Shown here piece by piece: positions 47,500 to 59,700 of a stretch of 64,000 nucleotides of DNA. The stretch is from the NCBI GenBank assembly GCA_029204225.1, contig MU831953.1:30858-94857 (forward strand), written 5' to 3'. Position 1 is the first letter of the stretch. Each line of letters begins with the position of its first letter. Source of the DNA: Diphasiastrum complanatum. Lineage: Eukaryota > Streptophyta > Lycopodiopsida > Lycopodiales > Lycopodiaceae. Below the pieces are notes generated by a model. That model was not told where the DNA came from. It did not search any database and was given only the letters and a program-made list of their open reading frames with translations. The position numbers and the translations under genes were made by a program.

Positions 47500-49480
47500 A
47501 TATAATACCTCACAAATCCTAACAAACATATAATACCTCAAATTCTTGTGTACAATTATAGGAGTAGGTTTTGCTACACTTGCCACAATGATCGCTTGAA
47601 TAGCAATTGTTGCTGCCACACGAAGGCCTTCTGAATCGTTGTTAGAAGTAGGAAAATCTCCAGCAATTTTATCTAGCAGTTAGCCACTGTCGCAGTAACA
47701 AAATTGCAGGAACTATAGAAAATTTTGACAATGAATTGGGTGTATACTACTGCCTCAACGATTCTGAAAGACGCTTTAGGACCTCCTGAAATGAGGAATA
47801 GATGGCCTCCACATTGCTATTAGGATCATTGACAAAATCTTTCGACTATTTGTTGATAGGAATGCCTCCATGTCAATAGGGAGAGTTGAACTGCGCCGCC
47901 TCCACCAATTCTTCTGGCAAACTAGAACAAGCTTCATTGCAGTATGAAAGCTTCTCACTCGGCTTCCAACCGATCGTCTTCCTGCAAGCCAAAAGCAAGT
48001 AGTAGCATGCTTCTACCTGGAAAAAACCTAAGTCCTCGGTAATGACTTACAGAATCAGACTCAGAATACTTCAAACTAGACTTGGTTGTAAACAAACAAT
48101 CACGCACAACAACAGCTAGAATTAATGCTCTGATGCAAGCTATCTAAAAGGGATTGGATAAACACCAAGCCTGATGCCATGTAAGACTTTTGAGAGATTA
48201 ATACACAATCAAGCTATTGAGCTAGAATCACAACAAAGCTTCAACAATGAATTCAGTCAGATTCAATACAACAATATGAAGCAAATGATCTGTTTCCCAC
48301 CAACCAACTTTCAGGCTAACTGAGCTTATTCTACTACTATCATGCATACCAAACTCAAATTTGAAAATTGCTATATTTAAAGTTCACACACTCTAGAAAT
48401 GGTTTTTAACCAATATCAAATGATGTATGCATAATTTCCTAAGTAAGAATCATGAATCTATCTAGTAAATTCCCAAAACGTAGTGACAATTATTTTCTCA
48501 TCTTCACTAGAATAGAATGGACAGACTTTATTTTGTGCACAGGTCTAGTTCACTCATACAGAGGAGAATGGGAAAGTGATCTATAAGCAAATCGTTTGAA
48601 ATCAACCTCTTGGTGATTGTCTTGAATTACTATTCCAGATATATTAGCAGATCGATCATTTGTATTTGATGTCAAACAAATTCTACGACTTTCATATAAT
48701 TTGGTGTTTTCTATAGACTTTGTAATACGTCAAAATGTTGTCCACATCATTCCACCTCCAAAGCTCCTAGGGGATGAGGGGATAGTTCTAACAGGAGTTA
48801 AGCTATTCGTATTGTCAAAGGGGATTTGACTAGAGCATTTCTCCTTTATCTACCATTGAATGCACATAAAAACTTTGTTTCATAATGGTTGGAAACGTTC
48901 TTGTTTCGAACTTGTTGATGCTAAAGAATGTAAAATTTGGAGGTAACAGAGACATAATTCAGACATTTTAAGACCTGTAAAGATGATATTACTTGAAATA
49001 TCTCTGAAACCAACAACCATCTTAAAACAGTAATAACAAAACATTCGTATTAGAAATTACAATCAGCCGGAAGCATAAAAGTAACGAACATGATGTGCTC
49101 CTGATGAAATCCCAATTTTCCATTTCATCTGATCAAGCAACAACTTGATATAGCTGTGACAGGCTTATGTAAACCATGGAAGGAGTAGGAGTTTGAAACT
49201 GTTAAGGATTGGCAGTCAATGCATGCCATAGTATGGATTGAAGTCAGTGTTGGATATATGATGTGTTACGGATTCAAAATTCCTGCCCCTCTTGCCTGCA
49301 TCATTTCCACCTCGCAAATTTGTCATTTCTTGTAACCTCACAATGTGATATGAAAAGAAATTTAATTGGATCATGATCATGAACTTGCCTTCTTGCTCAA
49401 GGTTGCAATGGAAAAATAAAGCAAATTGAAACTGAAATACAGCGTAAAATTCATGACCTTTTGATCCACCCAACAAATCA
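47500..49480. other. Intergenic stretch 3' of the poly(A) polymerase gene
   Basis: No supported gene. CTTACATGGCATCAGGC on the minus strand (near 48185-48170) resembles a decayed copia LTR end plus primer-binding site. The last few hundred bases would include the 3' UTR of the minus-strand gene. Confidence 0.3.
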
Positions 49481-49487
49481 AAAAGAA

Positions 49488-50771
49488 CTAGAAATATCTA
49501 ATTTTTGTGTGAGAAGGTGTTTTGACAACCCTTCTGGAATGAAAATTTATCTCTCTTTCTTGAGCTTCCCAGCGGGACTTTTCTATTTTGTTGTGAGCAT
49601 GCCAACTTGTTCCTGTATTGTGCTTGGATAAGCTTTCTTGTGGGGCTAAGCCACTGCCAGAAGAATCCTCATCATGTTTATGTTTCCTTTTAGAATTACC
49701 TGAGAAATGTCCTGATACTTTGGAAGTACTGTTATCAAGCAGCTCATTTTGCTCAAATTTATATTTACCTCTTACAAATCCTTTTTGGACCTGCTTTCTT
49801 TGCCAACCACGCTGTTTTAGTGGCTGCTTAGCATGCTCAGGGTTGTTTTTGTCCTTGTACAACTCTTTCCTTATTATGCTACTCTGGCCAGCATGGCCTC
49901 TTCCTTTGTGATGCAACATGACCACATCACTGTTATCTCTATCAAAACGCTCAGAGATAGCTTTTGAGGCCATTTTCCTTCTTCTAGCTTTGCTGGAGGT
50001 GGTGGTATCTGGAGGAGCGATATAATTTTTGGGTACCTTGTTCCTTTTCCTTTTTCTGGAAGCTTTAGCCTCACCTTCAAAGAGTTCTGAACCTCTCAAA
50101 TCAGAATACCTACCAAATCTACTCTCAGGAGAATTATTGGTAGTCTCATATGCAGATTGACCCTTTCCATTTTTACCTTTTTGTTTTCTATGTATAACTA
50201 CATGTTTTGAGTGAAGACTGTTGCCTATAGTGCTTCTTGACAACTTTTCTTCATACTCGTTCGAGAAGTAGTCATCTAGCCCTTTGTCTGAGTCATTGAC
50301 AAATGATTGCACTGTTTTCCTATTTTCCTGCCTTTTCCGCTTCAATGAATGCTGTAAGAGCCCAGCACTGCCTCCCCTTTGAAAGTCTTCCTCAGGGTTG
50401 TTCAACCAACGGCTCTTCTGAGCTCGATCCTCTTCCACATATTCAATAGCATCCTCTCTCAACTCATTTCTGTGTCTGTGCCTCTGCTTCTGCCTCTTTC
50501 TTGCCCTTTGTGAAAGCTCGGCATCAGTTTGTCTAGGAAGGGCTTCCTTATCATCTCCAAGCCAACGGTCCTGTCCATAGTCTATGTTGTTTTCATCATC
50601 TTCATCGTCATTTTCAGAAAACTGAAGAGATTTACTCAGGCCAAATACTTTTCGGCCCACTAGATGTGAATCCACCCGTACAATGCGACCGAGTATTCCA
50701 TGGCTGAAAGAACTCTCCACTATGTTTGAACTTGTCAAAAGGCGCTGGGCGAGGATAAATGCAGACCGCAC
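49488..50771 (-). CDS. Poly(A) polymerase last exon with long charged tail
   Basis: It starts VRSAFILAQRLLTSSNIVES after AATCAG, and the first 50 or so residues finish the conserved region (GILGRIVRVD). The remaining 370 or so residues are low-complexity, rich in Lys, Arg, Ser and Asp, with basic clusters such as RKRQKQRHRHRNELRED and KASRKRKRNK that look like nuclear localisation and RNA-binding tracts. The frame is fully open for 427 codons, which argues against long-standing loss of function. Confidence 0.88.
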   Translation of the reverse strand: MRSAFILAQRLLTSSNIVESSFSHGILGRIVRVDSHLVGRKVFGLSKSLQFSENDDEDDENNIDYGQDRWLGDDKEALPRQTDAELSQRARKRQKQRHRHRNELREDAIEYVEEDRAQKSRWLNNPEEDFQRGGSAGLLQHSLKRKRQENRKTVQSFVNDSDKGLDDYFSNEYEEKLSRSTIGNSLHSKHVVIHRKQKGKNGKGQSAYETTNNSPESRFGRYSDLRGSELFEGEAKASRKRKRNKVPKNYIAPPDTTTSSKARRRKMASKAISERFDRDNSDVVMLHHKGRGHAGQSSIIRKELYKDKNNPEHAKQPLKQRGWQRKQVQKGFVRGKYKFEQNELLDNSTSKVSGHFSGNSKRKHKHDEDSSGSGLAPQESLSKHNTGTSWHAHNKIEKSRWEAQEREINFHSRRVVKTPSHTKIRYF

Positions 50772-53700
50772 CTGATTGAGGATCATATTAGCCAATAAGT
50801 AGATGTTGCAGGTAGTGTAAAACGAAATGAAGAACGCCAAAAATGGTGGGAATGCATTTTGCAAGCATGTTATTGATGTGAAAAACATGGTGCAAACAAA
50901 AACAAACAAAATGTAGCTCAAAGAGCAAATATTTTAGACAAAATTGCAAAAAAAACGACTTAAATGTTTTGCTGAGTAAATTTTGTAAGTATTTTCATTC
51001 CATTGTTTAATCTTTAAACGAAGAAGGGACAATCCAACTTCGCCAACAGCAAAGCTCACCAACAACTTCTCATCTGCAAGAGCTCCCTCGGCAAGCACCA
51101 CCTCTCCAACCGTTGCCTAATTAACTGCACCCACATTCATCCTCCTCCACAATTCTTTTCTTGCTACTGATACTTTGAGCATCATCTACTTTCATGTGAA
51201 TCTGTTTTCCTGAATTATTCTAACTGCTTCATGCCCAAAGTTTTCCTGATATTTGATGTAATTGCCTTACGGTAAACATAGTAAACACTTCCCTTATGAG
51301 GCTTTCAATTCTCCTTCTCACATTCTCGATTTCAATCATTACATTGTTCATTCAAAATCTCAATACTGTTTTCCTCATCAAACACGCACAAAGTGCATAA
51401 ATGTTAACAAAGCCCAAACCATATCAAACGAAACAGCTACACATTGCAGCCTGACCTCACTTATAATCTAGTCAGCTTGCAAAAAATAAAGTTCATTCTC
51501 ATCCATGGAAATATGTGTTTACCTTTTGAATGTTGTACGAGTTTTTACCAATATCGTTGTCTGGCGCCTGAAGCCAAAAAGAAACACACAGAGCATCAAT
51601 GCTCAGTTTAATGGCTCCTTCAGAAGTGGTTATACAGCTCAGATCAAAACTAATTTTTTAATTTCATATGTTTAATTAACTAGCAAGCATGTTATACGGA
51701 GGATCAACTCCACAATAAGACGGGACTTGGACATAATCAAAGTAACATTAACTCCTCCTAACCTGCGGATCCTCCACAGACAACAGATATGGCCGCTTTG
51801 CATCCACAAACCTGTCAATACGATTTTGAGCTGTCAAAATCCTATTGACTTTCCAAAGCAAGACAACAGTGCAACATCTCAGTTGCCTAGAATCTCAAAA
51901 CAGATTATTCAGCAAATCAAAAACATCATGCCTGAACAACTTCAGCTAGACAATGACTAGAGTGCTTTGGATAACAATAAACATTTATGTTGTCCTAGAA
52001 CCTCGATATTTGGAGTGGAAAAGATAATAGCAAAACTGAAGTACCATGACTGCTGTGCTCACCCACGAGACAATTTTGAAAAAAATCTGCCTCCATCTCT
52101 ACATGATATTCCAACGTCCCTTATATTAAGGGCTCGCCCATACAAATCAAGAAAATCTACCTGTTCAATCATAAAATAGCACAACACTTGATGACATTTA
52201 AATCAACACAAAATGAGAAAATAAAGTTTGCTATCTATCACCAGGTCTGCTTTCTAAGGTATTTATCAACATTATACTTTTGAGGAGATCCATTAAAGCC
52301 TGATATCTCAAATGCATAGAAATGCACCAGTAGAACTCCAAGGTTGTCCTCCAACGCATTTTGATTGTCAAAATTGCTACGAATGTGTCGACTTGGATGC
52401 ATCTGTTTGGAAAACATATACTTAGTTCTGATATCAGGCATGCATGACATCTAGAGTATAGGCACCATGAGTAAATGATTTCTTCTGTGTTGCAAGTTGG
52501 ACCTAGCAAACCTGAAGATGAGTCAGAAGCATGACAAGTAATGCATATGAACCAAGACCGCCAGTATAAACCTGAGCAAGGACCAAATGTCAAGACCATC
52601 AGCTTACTTCCAACAACCTCCAACATTTTCCCCCTTACTTTTATAAAAAGCTTGAACTTAGTAACTGTAGTATTGGTGGTGATTAATTCGATAATAGAGG
52701 TCAAGATTCAATAAAAAGTTCACCAAGCTGATGGCTCAAATTAGTCTAAACTTGATTTACTCCAAAGGGCATTCTCAACAATAGGTGTCCGGAACACTGC
52801 ACAGAATTCAGAAAAGCAAGACACTTCTTGGAACATGTCAAGTTCTAGATGGTTCTGCCTGCATACTTAACTTCAGAGGCAACCTCACAGTGCTTACACA
52901 GTGGGTGTTGCTTACTGCAAGGCTTCGACTGCGATTTGATGGAATTTGGAAATACACACTACCTTCTCACTTAACATCTTGCTTTAGATAGGATGAGCAA
53001 TGCCTTTGCAATCGTAGTGCTGTTTGAACTTTTGGCCTAAATGCCAAGAGGCAAAGTGCAATGATATGCCAAGTTGAGCAGATTACAGTCGTGGTATTGA
53101 GAAGGAACAGATAGATGAGTAGAGGAAAATCCAAAAATCTACATGTTATGGTCATACAGTAATTTGGAACTTATGGGCCCAGGATCCACTTTACCTGACA
53201 AAACCAGAGGTTATTTTATTCAGAGCAGTGATTACTTTCAGACCAGTGGTTGATTTGTATTCACAGGGCAGATTGGACCTCCAAAAGAGGGATGCACTAT
53301 TTTTAGAGAGAATCTTTTAATAAGCTCACAGGCAGTAGACTACTCTCTTTAGCGAGACGACGAGATGAATGCCCTTTACAGAAAGGTTATAAAAATTTTA
53401 ATCCTCAATTCAGCCTGCCCCCACACTTTCAAAGGACATAGAGACAGTAGCTAGTTGTTGGGAAACATGCACGACCGAAGGTTCAAAGAGTGGGCAAGCA
53501 CAGGTGCCACATCTACTTGAAAAGCTCAAACAATAACTCCTAGTATAGTGGCACCAAAAGACATCTCTCCTAGAGGTGCAAACTCAACATTTGTCACCCA
53601 AACACACAAATTGCAAAATAATGATAAAAACATGAGCTATATGGTCTAGATGCCTATTTACAAATTAAGGCACCCAAGAATAGGTCCCGGTATAGATATA

Positions 53701-56700
53701 CAACCAAACCAATTTCATCAATGCAAATCTTTTCTCCACTTGTTGATGTTAAAAACCCGCTTAAGATGTTTCTTAGATGTGTTGTTTGACAACTATGGAG
53801 TTCTAGCACTAAAACGAATGGCCATATGCATGAAAATCCTTGATTAGGTCATTCATTTATTCCTACATAATAAGGATCCACAAATTCTGACAGAAGAGCT
53901 AAATGAGGTTGTAAACAAGTACTGTGTATTATTCTGATGTCATTAAAACGCTGATGCTTCGCTGGGTATTATGATCCGATAGCATTGAAAGTAACCCACT
54001 CACATGGTTGATTTCTTCATATGCTTTAAAAAAGCAGTATGATTCTTTGTTACTGAATCTAAAAGCTTCCGTGTTATTATTACAACTTTTCCTACGCTGG
54101 AAACTAATTTACCTCATTAAGCTCTCTTTGTTGTAAGAACATCTTTAGAACCATACACAAAGGCTTCAATGGCGGCAAGGCTGCAATAGCTTCCTACAAA
54201 ACATGCAACAGCTTCATGAGAATGTACAGATCTCCACATAAACGAAAGAAATCACTCAAAAAAGGTCCCATGACTTCCCCCAGCCCAAAAGTGTCTCAAT
54301 AGGAAACAAAAAGCCTTCAGAATGAAAAAATATTGAGATAAACCGAGTATATTAAAAACAGTGACCCAAACAGTCAACATACAGAACTACAACTGGTCAA
54401 AATCAGATTTTGTTTTCTGTGATATGATGCATATGCCTACTGCTTTTGAGGCTCCTGCTATAATCTCTATTAGCACCCAACTCATGTTGAGTTCTAAAAG
54501 TAAGGGAATGATTTTACATGGAGAATTTCTAGACAGAACACAAGCAATTTTTTTGGTGTACATGTGGAAAGGCCATGCATGGAACCTATAAGAAAATATT
54601 GTTCATACAAGTTACCCAAGACAAGATTCTTATTGTTGTTAGACAATAGTCATACACATGAAAGAGAACACAAACAACAATGATGAAGCATAATGATGAC
54701 ATGTACTCCAACTATGTCCCATTGCTTATGGACTAGGGTGCACTACATTCTTATAGACAACAGTCTATGCCAAAAAGCAAAAGCAATCTAAAAGCAACCT
54801 TAAACAGTACTGTTCCTAGGGCTCCTAAGAAGGTACCTAACGATAACTTGACAAAGTTTTACCCATTCATAAGAAAAACATGAGCTTAAGTTTCCACAAT
54901 CACTCCCTAAGATGGAAACGCTAAGTATCATGTTTTACTTTCTTGCTAAAACTAAGAGTCAGAAAATTCCTCTTAGAATGATACCTTTCACTGAACAATC
55001 AAAATCGATTGTTGAAGACTAACATCGAGATGAGGTAATAACACCAATATCCATGTCAGCCCTAATTTCCTAGATTTTTTTCTTAGAAGCCTCCTAGGTT
55101 TTCTGGATTGAACTATCGAACTACTGGACAATACTTTCCTGATTGATAGTAAAACTCACAAATCACATGATGAAGACATTCTCGTTGCCCAAGCACTGAT
55201 TCATTTAAGCCATAAAGTGAATTAAATAGCCGTAAAACCACATGTCGGAGAGCACAAGTACCTATAACATCAACTACCAATACAAAAAAAGTAGATACCT
55301 ACAGCAAAAAGTAGTAGGCCATGTCCATAAAGTGCATATGCGGCTTATCACATCCATCACATGGGCAAATCAAAAGTGCATTGATATAACAAACAGATGG
55401 TAACCTTAAGTGTCAATTGAAAATTGAACAAGGCACCTAAAATATCATACCTTGATAAACTCTGCAGCATCTGGACCATTTGGCACGTCAAAACTGTCAA
55501 AAGAGAAGAGGACAAAAACATTGCATGAAGGGGAAGACACCTCTGAGCATTTCCTTATTTCCTTATTACAAAAAACACAATATTATTTTATAATTGACCA
55601 TATTATAGAATAAGATTTGTAAAAAGCTTGACGTATCGTCATAGAGCTTGTACATACATGAAATTTTGCATTTCTAGATGAGGGACTCCTAAATGTCCAG
55701 GTTATCACCTCACATTTGCACTTAAGAAGTCAAATCATGATGCTGGAAGATCAGCTGACGAATCTACAGTGGGATGGGAAAGACCTCACTTCTTTCGTAA
55801 GAAAGATGAAGGATCTATTCCTATCACTACACAACTCTGGAGCAGAGAATGCAGTGTCAGCTCAGAAGCAGCTGATGTACTTGTTGAGAGCCTTACCCAG
55901 ATCATTCCAGACGACAAGAACCCTGCTTGCGAAAAATCCTACCATGAACCTCGAAAAGGCGATTGTCGAGATTCGAGAGGAAGTCGAGGCCAGAGAACAT
56001 CTTGATCACAAAGATGGTTCTGACCAGGCCCTCTACGGCAACAAAGAAAAATCCAAGAAGCAATTTAAGCCTAAGAGGGAGTCGAAAAAAACATTCAGAT
56101 TTTATATGTTCCATCTAGTCAATATAAGATTGTAATGCAAATTAAAACATTAACAACATTTCCCAGGTACGGACACTCGTTTCCCAAAAGGAAACTTGTT
56201 GCACACTTGCAATAGTGCTGTCTGATGCTCATGTTTTGGGAAATGGCATTTCCCAAGTGGGGGAAACAGTGTTTCCCAAAACATTTCCTGCGTCTCTCCC
56301 ACAGTGGGGAAGTGCGAACATGGGGAAATGTGTTTCCCCATCCAAAAACAGGGGGAAACAGCACTCCCCAAACTATGGTTATACCGGGGAGGGAGCAATA
56401 GGTAGTAAAAAACTGGGTGTCCTTGCAGTGATGGAGCTTCTAACAAATTGATGAGACATAGGGCAATCTCCTACCAAAAACACTGCAACACTGATCATTG
56501 CTCATTGGAAAGTAATCAGGAATCTCTTACAAAAAACTGCAATCTGACTCTCCTACAAAGAACTCACAAAGCACCAGAGAATTCAATTGTTGAAACAATC
56601 ATGAAACGTCTATTAGGGCTAACATCAAGATACAATTCTTCGGCACCTAGCATTTAGGAATCCAGAAATCCAAATAGAATTGCATTCCCCAACTTAGACA

Positions 56701-59700
56701 GAAATACGATCAACATGTCAATGTGCACACCTTCCTACAATGAAAATATTGTATGAGTCTCCTACAAAGAAGTCAAGAACTGCGTAATCAATCAACTCTA
56801 GAATGACTTTACTCAAAAATTCAAAGCAAACCAAAATTTCAGGAGAAAAAAAAAGCCGTCTCATTGTTGCTCTCCACCAATCCCTAAGGTTTACAAGTTC
56901 CATAACTAAAACTTTGTTGGCCTTTCAGGAAAGGCTAGGCTTGAACGATGGCAACAATGGCACAATCTGTAAAGCACTTTAACAATCTCTTCCCATTATA
57001 TCTTCACCTTGCCCAGCTCAGACAGGAGATTTTTAAATTGATCTTTTGATTCTTATTTAAGGTTCTTTCTCTAATAGCATGCTACATTGTTTGAGCTTCA
57101 AGAAGGGGTTCTATGCACACATCAAGCAATCCTGAAAGAGAATGCATCACGAGACCACCTGCCGAAGGATATGGCATGATAGTGGCCACAAATTTTCCAG
57201 TTCTGAAAGCGTCCTTTTTGCAGTTCAAACTTGACCTTGCTGAGATGGCTAACGGAATGCAACTTTGAATGAAATCCAAATTTATATCTTCTTTGCTAAA
57301 TCAAAAGCTTTTTGGATTCTACGAATAAATTCTTGCCAGCCCCTGAGCACTTTGATTATCTCTCCTTTGAAATTAACGCTACGCATTTTCTATTTGTACT
57401 GTTCAAATAGCCACTGTAGCTCATTGCATTACACCTCCATCAATTCTCAGTTTACGATCTGAGATTGTTTCTGAATCTCCAAAAATGAGACCGAGTTTTT
57501 GATCGAGACAATAGGATTGAGTTTGCCCAAACTTCTGAAATTTACTGAAACTTAGAGAGAAGGAAGGATGCCATTGCATATCTTACGTACACATTTGCAA
57601 GTGTATCAAACCGCAATGTTGTAAAATATTTGACAAGTATGATTGCTAATATGTTTAATCCTGATTTAAGTTTTAAAAAATACTTAATCTAGTAATGTCG
57701 TATACATATCGAATTCATATAATCTCAGTGGCAACATACACATCATTATAACCCCAAATTTCTCGGAAAATCCAAGACAACGTTCATAATGGAACATTGT
57801 CTAGAGCTCAGCAACATTCAGGCCCACATGTTCTGGACACATTCCTGAGCATTGTGCAACTATGGTTAGAACTTAGAAACATATACAATAAATTCCTAGA
57901 ACCGAAAAGTTTTTAGGTGCAAGAACATGCAATCATCGTTCTCCGTCACCAAGAACAAACAAAGCACAACTAGTATATCTTGAAATTGATATTTATATTT
58001 CTATTGCTTGTTCTTCCTTTCAAAAATATTTGAAGAACTTAAAAAGTACCTTATATCAAATGCAATCTTACTTCTGACCTCAACAAACTTGATAATGGGC
58101 ACACGAGCTTTCCCAATGACCTACAAAGTTCCAGCGTTTGGCTTAAAAATTCACATTCTCAGCTGTAAACTTTTAGGGTGTACATATGAAAGACAACATG
58201 TTCTGTGATTACGAAGCAAAGCACCAAAAACCATTTATTCAACAAATAAGAATTAAATATTATGTTTTTGTGAGAAACATGTAACTTCTCCCCATTTATG
58301 AACTCTAGTTATTTTCTAAATAAATTTCTGATGCTTATATTCATTAGTTTATCGATGATCATCAATGTAAACTTCAAGCTCATTATTGTTAATTTGGGCA
58401 CATTGAGAATTGTCTGAAAGTATGGAAGGTTAATTTGCCCATTCTGTATGCTATTTTGCTATGGCTCTATTGAATAATTGCTTTGTTGACCATATTTAAA
58501 CTTTGATGCATTCTTAACCAACCTGCAAGTTTTTCACCATTGACTTTCTTCTGAAAGCCGTGGCAAGGGCCTTCAAACCATTCTGAGGGAACTTCACAAC
58601 CTGAATTTAGAATTACCACCTGCCACCAGAGATGACATGCTTTTTTTATAAAAATACATTTTCAAGTCTTAGCATTAAAAATGCTGAACTAACACATGTA
58701 CCACAAGGCAGATCAATATAATAGCAAAAATTTTGCCTCTGCCACTGAATTAAGTCAGCACTTGCATGTAGAAGAGGTGACTCAAAGTTTCATAAAAAAT
58801 AACAAGTTGGCAGTTGTTTTCCTCACATCAACATCACTGGTTGGTAAAAAAAGACCAGTTGCAGGATGATCCAGAAAACCATGACCTGAGAAGCAACAAA
58901 CAATTCATAAAAACCAAAATATTCATAACATCTCTAGATGTTTTGCTTATTTTCACTATTCACAAAAAAAATAATTTTGATCCCTCGCACAACATTGATT
59001 CACTTTCGACTACGGACTCACTAGATCATAACAAAGAATTCTGACACCAGGGATTTCCAGTTTTGCAATTACTAGAACAATATCCATGTCCATCAGTAGG
59101 CTACATTGAGTTGCAGTTGTGCCCCCAATCAACTAACTCGCTTCTTCCAAGCTAAACAGAATGCCACACGTACGGCATGCCAAATCAACAACATCAAAAT
59201 ACTATTGAATGTCACTTAAAATCAGTGGTAAGACATACTGGAGATGCTACAAGAAAAATACAAATCTTGGTAAGTGCAAAAACATATTGAAGATGCCATA
59301 AAATCAAAACATTGCAAAAAGATCTGATGATGCCAAAGATGAAAATATTGAACAAATATTGAAAAGATGAAGACACCAAAAGGAGACAAGAAAATGAAGT
59401 CTACAAGTTTCAAATACCACGGTGGTAATGCATGAGGTAGATGTACTAAATTAGTCGCACATTGTTGACAGCTTTTACAATGTCATCGCAAATGTCAAAA
59501 TGGATGTGAAGATCATATCTTCCACGTCCCTTGATTGAATATCCATGATTCGACAAAAGAGGATAGCAAACAAATTTCAAAAGGTCATGCTAGTTACTCA
59601 AACTGCAAGATCTATGTTAAGGCAAGAGAAACTTTCATGCGTCTTCAAGGGATTCATCTTCTAGTCTAGTAATGAGATAGAGAAATCTACATCAGCCTGT

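Noticed and set aside
50772-50921. Extending the last poly(A) polymerase exon upstream to 50921
   Set aside because: The frame is open, but a CAG acceptor at 50772 and the phase-correct join to the previous exon show that this part is intron.
57082-57279. 65-codon minus-strand frame in the poly(A) polymerase intron
   Set aside because: There is no homology and no phase-compatible splice sites, and the exons on either side already join directly.
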